From positions 1 to 64,000 of the forward strand of contig JAIOPH010000023.1 in the NCBI GenBank assembly GCA_021414005.1: DNA of 64,000 bases, in the 5' to 3' direction. The notes under the pieces are model-generated. The model did not search any database. It was given only the letters and a program-made list of their open reading frames with translations, and was not told the origin of the DNA. Position numbers and translations under genes: made by a program. This DNA comes from Chthoniobacter sp. GTDB taxonomy: Bacteria > Verrucomicrobiota > Verrucomicrobiia > Chthoniobacterales > Chthoniobacteraceae. This document shows, piece by piece, positions 56,208 through 64,000 of the stretch (its first letter is position 1; every line of letters begins with the position of its first letter).

Positions 56208-57816
56208 CGGTTTCGCCCACCGCGCCGGGATCGGTGACGACGTGGGTCCAGTCGAGGAGGTTGGGCGAAGACTCCGTGATGTAGGAGAGGTCGGCGCGGT
56301 CGCGTGGGAAGCTGAAGAGGAGGTCGGCCCCGGCTTTCTCCACCGCGGTGGGCGGCAACTGGACCGAGGGTCGGTTTCCCACGGCGTAAAGGATGCCCTG
56401 CGTGATGGCATACACGGTGCCATCGGGGCCGATGATGGTCGGCGTGTAGGGCTGGCCGCCGGGTGGGGCCAACTGGATGCGCGTGTAGTCTCCCGTGACC
56501 AAGTCCCAGCGGTAAAGGTGTCCGTCTTCGTTGTTGGCGAAGACGGCTTTGCTGGTGACATCGATGGCCGAGGTGTTGATGCACCATTCATCGGGACCGG
56601 GGCCGGTCAGCGTCATGACTTCCAGCATGCGGTCCTGATTGGTGAGGGAGTCAAAGTGGGAGACGTTGGGGTCCAGCACGGCTATCTTGTTCTGTCCGCC
56701 GTTGTAGCCGTAGCTGTTGTATTTGGTGAAAAGAAGATACGTCGAACCCTGGGCGGAGGAGTAGCTCGGAACCATGGCGATCGGCACAATCGCCACGGTG
56801 GTGTCCCAACCGAAGGAACCGGAGAGCTTTTGTGTCTGAAGATCGGCGGAGAAGTGCAGGAGGGTGCCCCGAAAGCCCGCCCCGGCCCCGCTCCCGTAAT
56901 AGACATCGCCGTCGGGTCCCACGGTGGGCGACGCGGTGGAAAGACCATACACGCCGGCCAGGGTGCCGGTCGCGCTGAGGGCGGCGAGGGTGGTGCTGTT
57001 GAGGCGGACGAGCTTTCCACTGTCGAAGTCGCCGCCGTTGTTGAAGACGGCGTAGAGCTGGGTGCCGTCGGCGCTTAGCGCGGGCGCGGCGTTGAGGGCC
57101 GTTTGCGAGAAGCCGGAGACGGTATTCGCCACGGCGTAGCTGCCGACGCCGGTGGAGGAGATGCGCGCGATGCCGCCGCCCTGCGCGAGCAGCGGGGTAG
57201 CGGCGGCGACTTGGAAGCCGAAGAAGATGTTGCCCGCGGCGTCGCTCGTGATCGGCGTGTTGATTTTCACATTGGCATCGTAAGTGGCCTTATTCGCCAG
57301 GTAGCCCGTGGCACCGACGGAGTTATCGTAAAAGACGAGTTTCCCTGTGGCCGCAGGCGTGGCGCGGTCGGCATCATCGCGCCAGTCCAGGGTCCCGCCC
57401 GCCGCGGGAATATAAACACGGCAGGAAGTCGGCGAAGTCTGGACGAGCATCGGCGAAAAGCTCGGCCGCCAGATCGAAGCCGGCGCGATGTAGTCGGTGG
57501 CTAGCGACCAGAGCAGTGTCCCATCCGCTCCGCGCCGGCCCTCGACGACGAAATTCGTTCCCGCACCGGTGGTGAGTGGGACGATCACGGTGTTGGCGGC
57601 GGTCAGTGTCGGCGATCCGTAGTGCGTGAAGGCCACGGGATTCAGGTCAACCGGGGTGTGCCAGAGAATTTGCGTGAGTGGACGCCCGCGTACGCTGGAG
57701 TTGCCGGTGTGCTGGGCATTGCCGCCGTAGCTCAGCCAGTCGGCCCGGCTCGGCAGGAGCATGGCAGACGCGGTGAGCAGCGAGGTGAGGATGATTCGGG
57801 AGGGGAGGAGCATCAT
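56143..57816 (-). CDS. secreted PQQ-like beta-propeller protein with choice-of-anchor-type tail
   Basis: 557-aa secreted protein. The start at 57816 ([14 protein letters not shown]) gives a signal peptide ending near [11 protein letters not shown]. Several propeller-like blades follow ('[11 protein letters not shown]', '[11 protein letters not shown]'). The C-terminus carries '[12 protein letters not shown]', a tail segment I recall as common in Verrucomicrobia secreted proteins, and ends in 'L-F-L-R-L-R-V-Y'. Function unknown. The gap 57817-58004 contains a possible coding relic on the plus strand. Confidence 0.8.
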   Translation of the reverse strand: MMLLPSRIILTSLLTASAMLLPSRADWLSYGGNAQHTGNSSVRGRPLTQILWHTPVDLNPVAFTHYGSPTLTAANTVIVPLTTGAGTNFVVEGRRGADGTLLWSLATDYIAPASIWRPSFSPMLVQTSPTSCRVYIPAAGGTLDWRDDADRATPAATGKLVFYDNSVGATGYLANKATYDANVKINTPITSDAAGNIFFGFQVAAATPLLAQGGGIARISSTGVGSYAVANTVSGFSQTALNAAPALSADGTQLYAVFNNGGDFDSGKLVRLNSTTLAALSATGTLAGVYGLSTASPTVGPDGDVYYGSGAGAGFRGTLLHFSADLQTQKLSGSFGWDTTVAIVPIAMVPSYSSAQGSTYLLFTKYNSYGYNGGQNKIAVLDPNVSHFDSLTNQDRMLEVMTLTGPGPDEWCINTSAIDVTSKAVFANNEDGHLYRWDLVTGDYTRIQLAPPGGQPYTPTIIGPDGTVYAITQGILYAVGNRPSVQLPPTAVEKAGADLLFSFPRDRADLSYITESSPNLLDWTHVVTDPGAVGETVTATAPIPSGANRLFLRLRVY

Positions 57817-58004
57817 GGCCTGACGTAAGCCCCGCTTGGTCGGAGCGGCAATTGGTTTTGACTCTCGTTTCCAAAGTTTGGCGTGTGGGCGGGTCGCTAA
57901 CACCGCTCTGTCCCGTCGGCGAGAGCCATACGGTCATCGACAAGGAGGGCGCCGAGATCGAGGCGTGGCTGCAGATGATTGACCTCGTGACCCCACTGAG
58001 GTGC

Positions 58005-58277
58005 CTACGGTTTCGGAGTTGGAGCCGCGTGCGCTTCCGTGATGATCGGCAAATCAAAAGTCAGCTTCGCCACCTTGGAGTATTCTCCCGGTTCGTTGAG
58101 GACGAGGTAACGCAGGGTGCCGTCTTCCTTGAAGGACGCTTTGATATAGGAAGGGCTGGATTCCAGATTCATCGTCTCCTCCGCGTTCGCTTTCACGACT
58201 TGCTGAAATTGCTTCGCGGTTATCCGCGAACACGACCGGAAATCGGCGGAAATGTTATGCGGAAGCGCATTTGGCAC
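58005..58277 (-). CDS. possible small hypothetical protein or gene remnant
   Basis: A minus frame that reads like protein from about 58277 (GTG) down: 'T-A-K-Q-F-Q-Q-V-V-K-A-N-A-E-E-T', 'S-Y-I-K-A-S-F-K-E-D-G-T-L-R-Y-L-V-L-N-E-P-G' and 'L-T-F-D-L-P-I-I'. The only ATG gives 55 residues (58172). No signal peptide or family recognised. It starts about 45 bp after the 3' end of the tRNA and may be a remnant. Confidence 0.35.
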   Translation of the reverse strand: MPNALPHNISADFRSCSRITAKQFQQVVKANAEETMNLESSPSYIKASFKEDGTLRYLVLNEPGEYSKVAKLTFDLPIITEAHAAPTPKP

Positions 58278-58321
58278 GAAGCGAATTGTGCAAATCGCGG
58301 TAAAAGAGCCATTTAAGAAAA

Positions 58322-58411
58322 TGGCGGTGAGGGAGGGATTTGAACCCTCGATACCCTTTCGAGTATGCCGCTTTAGCAAAGCGGTGCTTTCGACCACTCA
58401 GCCACCTCACC
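58322..58411 (-). tRNA. tRNA-Ser (anticodon GCU)
   Basis: Minus-strand tRNA: acceptor GGTGAGG pairs with CCTCACC, and CCA is encoded at the 3' end (58322-58324). The anticodon arm CCGCT-TTGCTAA-AGCGG has GCT in the loop. A long variable arm (ATACTCGAAAGGGTAT) and the T-arm GAGGGTTCAAATCCCTC fit a class II serine tRNA. It reads AGC/AGU codons. Confidence 0.95.
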
Positions 58412-58584
58412 GGTGGGCTCTCGACTTCGAAGAATCAACGAGCGGGCGACTTATTCGCGTGGTTCCACGGGCGCGGCAAGCAAATTTCCGCTACGCGCTG
58501 AAATCGAACATCTGCCGACAGGCCGGCGAGGACTCACCGCACGCGTACTTGACCTCGCCATTACCACGCCGGACGCTCGCCGCC

Positions 58585-59415
58585 ATGTCATTCCGCCTTT
58601 TTCTCCCGTGCCTTTTGCGCGGCATCCGCTTTTTCCACCTGAAAAACGCCGCCGTGCTGCTGGCGGTGCTCGGTCTGGGGCTCGCGGCGGACCGCGCTCT
58701 GGCCGTGCCAAATGACGTGAGCGCGGAGGAGAAGGCGGCGGGTTTCGAGTCGCTCTTCGACGGCACGAGCCTCGCCGCGTGGCGCGGCTACAAGCGCACC
58801 GACGTGCCGGCGGGCTGGCAGGCGCTGGATGGCTCAATCGTGCTGGTGGGGCCGGGTAGCGATCTCGTGACGGTGAAGACGTATCGGAGTTTCGATTTCC
58901 GTTTCGAATGGAAGATCGCGCCGGGCGAAAATAGCGGCGTGCTCTACGGGGTGAACGAGGCGCGGCGCGAGGCGCACGAATCTGGGCCGGAGTATCAGGT
59001 GGTGGACAACGGCAAGGACGGGGCGACGACGGTGAATTCGGCGGGCGGAAATTTCGCACTGCACGCACCATTGAAAGATGTCGTGAAACCGCCCGGCCAA
59101 TGGAACGAGGGCCGCATCGTCGTGGATGGCACCCATGTCGAGCACTGGTTAAACGGGGAGAAAGTAGTGGCCTACGAGATCCGCTCGCCGGAGTGGGTGA
59201 CGCTCGTGGCGCAGACGAAATTCAAGGACAAGCCCGATTACGGGAAAGTGGTGGACGGCCACATCGCGCTGCAAAATCATGGCGGCCCGCGCTGGTGGGC
59301 TGCGCGGCTGGCCGGCATTTCAAAGGATGACGCCGCAGCGATTCAGGAAAAGGTGGCCGTGGTGTGGTTCCGGAACCTGCGTATCCGTGCGCTGCCGGAA
59401 AAGGCCCCGAAGTAA
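58585..59415 (+). CDS. secreted DUF1080 (3-keto-disaccharide hydrolase-like) protein
   Basis: 276-aa secreted protein of the DUF1080 family. The N-terminal hydrophobic segment at about 20-40 is a signal. The domain shows 'F-E-S-L-F-D-G-T-S-L-A-A-W', 'F-D-F-R-F-E-W-K-I', 'N-S-G-V-L-Y-G', 'P-E-Y-Q-V-V-D-N', 'H-W-L-N-G-E-K-V-V' and 'V-W-F-R-N-L-R-I'. The ATG at 58585 was chosen; the longer frame includes tRNA sequence. It is convergent with the galactose-type transporter operon. Confidence 0.9.
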   Translation: MSFRLFLPCLLRGIRFFHLKNAAVLLAVLGLGLAADRALAVPNDVSAEEKAAGFESLFDGTSLAAWRGYKRTDVPAGWQALDGSIVLVGPGSDLVTVKTYRSFDFRFEWKIAPGENSGVLYGVNEARREAHESGPEYQVVDNGKDGATTVNSAGGNFALHAPLKDVVKPPGQWNEGRIVVDGTHVEHWLNGEKVVAYEIRSPEWVTLVAQTKFKDKPDYGKVVDGHIALQNHGGPRWWAARLAGISKDDAAAIQEKVAVVWFRNLRIRALPEKAPK

Positions 59416-59459
59416 GCGCAAACAAGCACCAACAGCTCCGCCGCCGGCTCGAAATGCGC

Positions 59460-60425
59460 CTACTTCCCGCTCCCCCGTTTCGGGGCGCGGGTGAGGAAGC
59501 GCTGGAGGAGAATGAAGCCGAGGAGCAGCGTGCCCATGGCGATGCGGAGCCACTCGGAACTGAGACGTCCATCGAAGTTGAGCGCGGAATTGATTGTGGC
59601 AAAGATGAGCACGCCGAGCAGCGTGCCAGCAACGTAACCGACTCCGCCGGTGAGTAGTGTGCCGCCGATCACCACTGCCGCGATGGCGTCGAGTTCCAGG
59701 CCCACGCCCATGGCGGGGTTGCCTGAGCCCGTGTAAAGTGTGGCCGCGACGCCAGCCAGCGCCGCGCAGAACCCGCTGACAGCATAGACAGCGCACCGCG
59801 TCCGGGCCACGGGAAGTCCCATCAATCGCGCAGAATCAGGACTGCCGCCCAGCGCGTAGATGTTGCGCCCGAAAACTGTGCAATGCGCGACGAACATTCC
59901 CACAACGAAGATCGCGAGGAAAAGCATCGCCGAGGAAGAAAGCACCGCCGTTTCTCCAAGTGGCAGGCTGAACTCCTGCAGCCCGGTGTAGAAGGAATGG
60001 CTGATGCCCACCGATTCCATGTTCACGACAAAAGCCATCCCTCTGGCAAAGTACAGCCCGCTGAGCGTGACCAGAAACGCGGGCAATTCATAAGTCTGGA
60101 TGAGCCAGCCTTGCGCCCAACCGAACCCCGTGCCGAGTACCAGCGCGACCGTGATAGCGGCGAGCGGGTGCCAGTGATGCTGGCTCACCAGCGTGGCGAT
60201 GATGATGGAAGTGCAGGCGACCACCGAGCCGACGCTGAGATCGATGCCGCCGGACAGAATCACGAAAGTCATCCCCACGGCGATCGCCGCGAGCATGGCG
60301 TTGTCCGTGAAGAGATTTCCAACAACGCGCGCCGAACTGAAGCCTTCATACAAGGATGAGGCTGCGATGAAGAGCGCGACAAGCACGCCGCCCGTGACCA
60401 GCAACGGCAGGAATCTGCGATTCAT
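59460..60425 (-). CDS. yjfF: sugar ABC transporter permease, YjfF type
   Basis: 321-aa inner-membrane permease of the ribose/galactofuranose class (BPD_transp_2 fold, about ten helices). 'G-M-T-F-V-I-L-S-G-G-I-D-L-S-V-G-S-V' is the family signature, repeated later as 'L-D-A-I-A-A-V-V-I-G-G-T-L-L-T-G-G'. It overlaps the ytfT stop by one base (TGATG). Together with YtfT and YtfR it forms an importer. The sugar is inferred from the galK neighbour. Confidence 0.93.
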   Translation of the reverse strand: MNRRFLPLLVTGGVLVALFIAASSLYEGFSSARVVGNLFTDNAMLAAIAVGMTFVILSGGIDLSVGSVVACTSIIIATLVSQHHWHPLAAITVALVLGTGFGWAQGWLIQTYELPAFLVTLSGLYFARGMAFVVNMESVGISHSFYTGLQEFSLPLGETAVLSSSAMLFLAIFVVGMFVAHCTVFGRNIYALGGSPDSARLMGLPVARTRCAVYAVSGFCAALAGVAATLYTGSGNPAMGVGLELDAIAAVVIGGTLLTGGVGYVAGTLLGVLIFATINSALNFDGRLSSEWLRIAMGTLLLGFILLQRFLTRAPKRGSGK

Positions 60426-61444
60426 CAGGCTGCGGTCCTCCGTCGAAAAAGCCCGGCGACCTGTGCGCGAAAGATGGGCGACTGCAGGAGTGCAGCGAGC
60501 AGGATGACCACGGACTTGGGCAGCGGCGTGATGGCGGGTGGCATGCCCAGATTGTACATCGTGATGGTGAGGGTCTGGATAAGCAGAGCGCCGACAATGG
60601 AGCCGACCAGCGTGAAACGCCCACCCGTGAGCGCAGTGCCACCGATGATGACTGCAGCGATGGCATCCAGTTCCAGAAACTCGCCGACGCGAGAGGGGTC
60701 GGCGGCTTTGATATTGGAGGTGGCGATGAGTCCGGCCACAGCGGCGCAGATGCCGGAGAAGGCATAGACGAGCACTTTCACCAGTCGCACTGGAGCGCCG
60801 CAGAAACGGCTCGCGGTTTCATTGTCGCCCGCGGCCTCGATGAACAGCCCGATGGCCGTGCGGCGCGTGAGCAGCGACGTCGCCGCGAAGCCCAGCGCAA
60901 CAATGGTCACAGTGAAAGGCAGGCCGAGAAAGTGGCCGTTGCCAAAGAAGACAAACGCGGAGTGCTCGAAGGGAATGGTCTGCCCGTGGGTGATGTTCAT
61001 CGCGCTACCGCGTCCGACAATCATCAGAATGAGCGTGGCCACGAACGGCTGAATGCGCAGACCCGAGACGAGCAGTCCGTTCCATGCGCCGAGCGCCGCA
61101 CCGGCGAGCACGCACAGTAACAGCACAGCGGCAAAGGGCAGCGCCGTGGTGGTGACGAGCAGCGCGGCGAGCGCACCGGTGATCGCCATGACCGAGCCAA
61201 CGGACAAATCCACGCCGCCTGTGCCGATAACGAGCGTCATGCCAAGCGCGAGCAGCATGACTTTCGATCCTTGGTTCAGCACATCCACGAGCGTGCCGTA
61301 GAGATGGCCGTCCTGGACGACGACGCGGAAAAAGGCCGGTTGATAGATGAGGTTGAACGCGAGCAGCGCGGCCAGACTCAGCACCGGCCAGAGCAGGCCG
61401 CCGCCGGTGAACCAGCGTTTCACTTTGGCCAACGGATCATTCAT
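60425..61444 (-). CDS. ytfT: sugar ABC transporter permease, YtfT type
   Basis: 339-aa permease, the other half of the heterodimeric channel. Signatures: 'A-L-G-M-T-L-V-I-G-T-G-G-V-D-L-S-V-G-S-V' and 'L-E-L-D-A-I-A-A-V-I-I-G-G-T-A-L-T-G-G-R'. The start at 61444 overlaps the end of ytfR by 8 bp, so the genes are tightly coupled. Two different permease genes (rather than one RbsC) is the YtfT/YjfF arrangement. Confidence 0.93.
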   Translation of the reverse strand: MNDPLAKVKRWFTGGGLLWPVLSLAALLAFNLIYQPAFFRVVVQDGHLYGTLVDVLNQGSKVMLLALGMTLVIGTGGVDLSVGSVMAITGALAALLVTTTALPFAAVLLLCVLAGAALGAWNGLLVSGLRIQPFVATLILMIVGRGSAMNITHGQTIPFEHSAFVFFGNGHFLGLPFTVTIVALGFAATSLLTRRTAIGLFIEAAGDNETASRFCGAPVRLVKVLVYAFSGICAAVAGLIATSNIKAADPSRVGEFLELDAIAAVIIGGTALTGGRFTLVGSIVGALLIQTLTITMYNLGMPPAITPLPKSVVILLAALLQSPIFRAQVAGLFRRRTAA

Positions 61445-62945
61445 TGGCGGGTGGTCGCGCGATCATTTGCAAGACGCGGCTTTCGTCGAAATCGCCGTCG
61501 AGTTCGCCGACTTGTTTGCGGTCGCGCAGCACGACCACCCGGCCGCTCACGCGCACGACTTCTTCGAGTTCGGAGGAGATGAAAAGCACGGCCATGCCCT
61601 TCGCGCGGAGCGACTCGATGAGCTTCTCGATTTCCTCCTTGGCGCCGACATCGATGCCGCGCGTCGGCTCGTCGAGGATGATGAGCTTCGGTTGCATCGC
61701 GAGCCAGCGGGCGAGCAGGACTTTCTGCTGATTGCCCCCGGAAAGATTGCGGATCGGCGTCTCGGCGCTGGCGGTCTTAATGTTCAACGCGCGGATGTAA
61801 TGCTCGGCAAGCTGCGCCTGCTCGGCGGCGGAAATGCGGCGCAGCGGCCCGCGGCTCGCCTGCATCGCGAAGACGAGATTTTCGCGCACGGAGAGGTGCG
61901 GAAAAATACCCTCCACTTTCCGATCTTCGGAGCAAAAGCCGAAGCCGCGCCGGATGGCCTCGCCCGGCGTGCGCAGCGCGGTCCGCTCGCCGCCGATGCG
62001 CAGCTCACCACTCTCGTGCGGGTCGATGCCGAAAAGCATCCGCGCCGTTTCGGTGCGGCCCGAGCCGAGCAGCCCGGCCAGCCCCACCACCTCGCCCGCA
62101 CCGATGCGAAGATGAATTGGGCCGACACTGCCGCGGCGTCCGAGGCCGCGGGCGTCCACGAGCGAGTTCTCGGCGTTGGTCGATTTCGTGGTGGCGGTGT
62201 GCGCGGCCTGCGGCGTCTCGACGGTGCGCCCGAGCATTTTGCCGAGCAGTTCGATTCTCGGCAGCGCGGCGGTTTGGTATTCGCCGACGAGCGCGCCATT
62301 GCGCAGCACAGTCATGCGATCGGTGAGCGCGTAGATTTGATCGAGGAAATGCGAGACGAAGAGGATCGCGAGACCGTCGTCGCGGAGCTTGCGAAGCACG
62401 GTGAAAAGCGCGGCGACTTCCTGCTCGTCGAGGCTGGAGGTCGGCTCATCGAGCACGAGCAGCTCGCATTTCACATCGAGCGCGCGGGCGATGGCGACCA
62501 TCTGCTGGAGCGCGATGGAGCACGACTGCAACTCGCGCGAAACGTCAAGATCCAGCCCCAGCCGCGCCAGCGCCCGCCGCGCCTGTGCGCGGGCCGCACG
62601 CCATTGAATGAAGCCGAAGCGGCGCGGCAGCCGTCCGAGCATCACGTTCTCCGCGATGGAGAGCGTGGGGATAAGGTTTACCTCCTGAAACACGGTCGAG
62701 ATGCCGCACGCCTCGGCGTCCTTAGGTGACTGCGGATGAATCTCGCGCCCGGCAAATTGAATCGTCCCGCTGTCGCGCTGATACACACCGGTGATGATCT
62801 TGATCAGCGTGGATTTTCCTGCGCCGTTTTCGCCGAGCAGCGCGTGGATTTCGCCCCGCCGCAGCTCAATCTGCACGTCGGCCAACGCCTTCACACCAGG
62901 GAAGGATTTCGTAATCTCGCGTGCGGAAAGCAGCACCTCGCTCAT
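61437..62945 (-). CDS. ytfR: sugar ABC transporter ATP-binding protein, YtfR type
   Basis: 502-aa ATPase with two ABC domains. The first has Walker A G-E-N-G-A-G-K-S-T, the non-canonical signature S-I-A-L-Q-Q-M and Walker B L-V-L-D-E-P-T. The second has a degenerate Walker A (G-L-L-G-S-G-R-T-E) with the intact signature L-S-G-G-N-Q-Q-K and I-I-L-D-E-P-T-R-G-I-D. This asymmetry is normal in ribose/galactose importers. Its ATG overlaps the galK stop (ATGA). Confidence 0.95.
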   Translation of the reverse strand: MSEVLLSAREITKSFPGVKALADVQIELRRGEIHALLGENGAGKSTLIKIITGVYQRDSGTIQFAGREIHPQSPKDAEACGISTVFQEVNLIPTLSIAENVMLGRLPRRFGFIQWRAARAQARRALARLGLDLDVSRELQSCSIALQQMVAIARALDVKCELLVLDEPTSSLDEQEVAALFTVLRKLRDDGLAILFVSHFLDQIYALTDRMTVLRNGALVGEYQTAALPRIELLGKMLGRTVETPQAAHTATTKSTNAENSLVDARGLGRRGSVGPIHLRIGAGEVVGLAGLLGSGRTETARMLFGIDPHESGELRIGGERTALRTPGEAIRRGFGFCSEDRKVEGIFPHLSVRENLVFAMQASRGPLRRISAAEQAQLAEHYIRALNIKTASAETPIRNLSGGNQQKVLLARWLAMQPKLIILDEPTRGIDVGAKEEIEKLIESLRAKGMAVLFISSELEEVVRVSGRVVVLRDRKQVGELDGDFDESRVLQMIARPPANE

Positions 62946-64000
62946 GGCTGGAGCAGCACCGCCGGACCGTCCGCCGGCTGCGTGGCGAAAATGACCGGCT
63001 CGATCCCCGTGGCCGCGAGATAGCTCGCGCGCAGCGCGTCCTCCACCTCGCGCACGCGCGCCGCCTGCACCAGCGCGATGCAGCAGCCGCCAAAGCCGCC
63101 GCCCGTCATCCGGCAGCCGAACACCCCGCGCTCCGGCCCAAGTTCGCGCGCCGCGGCGACGATCGCGTCCAGCTCCGCGCAGCTCACATTGAAGTCATCC
63201 CGCAGCGAGTCGTGGCTCGCGCCCATCAGTACGCCGAGCTGCCGCCACTCGCCCGCCCGCAGCGCTTCCACCGCGGCGAGCGTGCGCACATTCTCCGTTG
63301 TCACATGCCGCGCCCGGCGAAAGATCCGCTCCGGCAAAAGCGCCCGCGCCTCATCCACACTCGTCGCGGTCGCGTCGCGCAATTCGCGCACCCCGAGCAG
63401 CCGCGCCGCCTCGAGGCAATCGTCGCGCCGGGCCCTGTAACCGCCGTCGTTCAGCTCGTGCCGCACCATGGTGTTGATCACGAGCAGCGCCACGTCGTCG
63501 CCGCGCATCGGCACCAGCGTCCGCACGCGCGACTGGCAATCAAGCAGCAGCAGATGCCCGCGTTTTCCAAACACCACGGCGAACTGGTCCATGATCCCGC
63601 ACGGTGTCCCCGCAAATTCATGCTCCGCCTTCTGGCAAAGCAGCGCCTTTTGCTCGGGATCGAGCGTGATCCCGGCCAGCAGTTCGCCGAGCGTCGCCGT
63701 CGCCACTTCCAAAGCCGCGCTGCTGCTCAAGCCGCCGCCGCCCGGCAGCGTCGCGTGGACGACCGCATCGAACCCCGGCACGCTCGCGCCCGCCGCCTGC
63801 AAGCCCGCGATCACCCCGCGCACATAATTGCTCCACGCCGGCTTGCCCGGCGGCACCGGCGCGTCCACCGCGAACTCCGCCGGCTCCTCCGGCCGTAGCG
63901 CGCTCCACACCCGCACGCGCCGATCCGCCCGCACCCGCGCCGCAAGATAGAGGCCCGGCTCGATGGCCATCGGCAGCACGAAGCCGCCGGTGTAGTCCGT
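62942..64000 (-). CDS. galK: galactokinase GalK (5' end outside window)
   Basis: GHMP kinase that phosphorylates galactose. At the edge the frame reads T-D-Y-T-G-G-F-V-L-P-M-A-I, part of the family's sugar-binding start (E-H-T-D-Y-x-G-G-F-V), so roughly 35-45 residues are missing. The ATP loop L-P-G-G-G-G-L-S-S-S-A-A-L and the catalytic-Asp segment C-G-I-M-D-Q-F are present. 'G-C-R-M-T-G-G-G-F-G-G-C' closes it. It is cotranscribed with ytfR-ytfT-yjfF. A sugar-binding protein gene would be expected upstream, outside the window. Confidence 0.95.
   Translation of the reverse strand, partial: TDYTGGFVLPMAIEPGLYLAARVRADRRVRVWSALRPEEPAEFAVDAPVPPGKPAWSNYVRGVIAGLQAAGASVPGFDAVVHATLPGGGGLSSSAALEVATATLGELLAGITLDPEQKALLCQKAEHEFAGTPCGIMDQFAVVFGKRGHLLLLDCQSRVRTLVPMRGDDVALLVINTMVRHELNDGGYRARRDDCLEAARLLGVRELRDATATSVDEARALLPERIFRRARHVTTENVRTLAAVEALRAGEWRQLGVLMGASHDSLRDDFNVSCAELDAIVAAARELGPERGVFGCRMTGGGFGGCCIALVQAARVREVEDALRASYLAATGIEPVIFATQPADGPAVLLQP

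Noticed and set aside
51187..58411. Genomic island integrated at tRNA-Ser
   Set aside because: No integrase gene and no duplicated tRNA 3' end (GGTTCAAATCCCTCC) seen at the far side, so an island boundary cannot be claimed.

Overview
The window reads as a chromosomal segment of a GC-rich (mostly 60-68% by eye), Gram-negative bacterium, most likely a verrucomicrobial or planctomycete-related lineage. The evidence is the outer-membrane gene lptD together with a gene mix typical of those phyla: a planctomycete-type cytochrome C/DUF1549/DUF1553 protein, tandem formylglycine sulfatases, two DUF1080 proteins, PQQ-type beta-propellers, a giant alpha-2-macroglobulin-like protein, and a C-terminal 'S-P-N-L-L-D-W' tail on one secreted protein. 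This phylum call is inference from gene content; no rRNA gene is present.

Layout. 1-4.6 kb: 5' part of a giant secreted macroglobulin-like gene on the minus strand. 5-12.7 kb: valS, an EamA transporter, DUF3820/DUF1080, Nudix and Dabb genes, and an overlapping thiH-thiS pair. 12.7-27.4 kb: mostly core functions, namely rsmB, ugd, lptD, a PfkB kinase, folE2, thyA-folA, a lipase-like hydrolase and a glycyl-tRNA synthetase with a long atypical internal segment. 27.5-35.8 kb: carbohydrate and sulfate-ester degradation type genes (PSD1-type protein, two overlapping sulfatases) interrupted by two small membrane-protein genes that look like integron-type gene cassettes. 36-42.3 kb: der and pgsA, preceded on the same strand by a FecR-like protein and an outer-membrane barrel, with a divergent CHASE2-adenylate cyclase gene. 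42.3-51.2 kb: a low-GC cassette-like gene, an RDD protein, a PQQ propeller, upp, an L,D-transpeptidase, a glycine-rich RRM protein, recO, and thiC under a TPP riboswitch. 51.2-58.3 kb: an accessory stretch with a low-GC orphan gene, duplicated esterase 5' fragments, a 42-bp tandem repeat, two ArsR-like regulators and an SRPBCC gene, ending at tRNA-Ser(GCU). 58.5-64 kb: a DUF1080 gene and a galK-ytfR-ytfT-yjfF sugar uptake operon, with galK cut by the window edge.

How the genes work together. Thiamine synthesis is represented by thiC (riboswitch-controlled) and thiH-thiS. One-carbon and folate metabolism is represented by folE2, thyA and folA. Envelope biogenesis is represented by lptD, ugd, pgsA and an L,D-transpeptidase. 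Galactose-type sugar import is coupled to phosphorylation by galK. Three hairpin-forming MITE-like repeats (4732-4972, 8053-8246, 35881-36147) occupy intergenic gaps.

The most unusual items are the attC-like sites and cassette boundaries without an integrase (31.5-32.1 kb and 42.5-43.1 kb), the FecR/barrel/CHASE2-cyclase module (38.4-42.3 kb), the atypical GlyRS segment, the low-GC orphan gene at 51.3-53.0 kb, and the MITE-like repeat family. Translations were read by eye and family assignments were made from recognised motifs, not from database searches.
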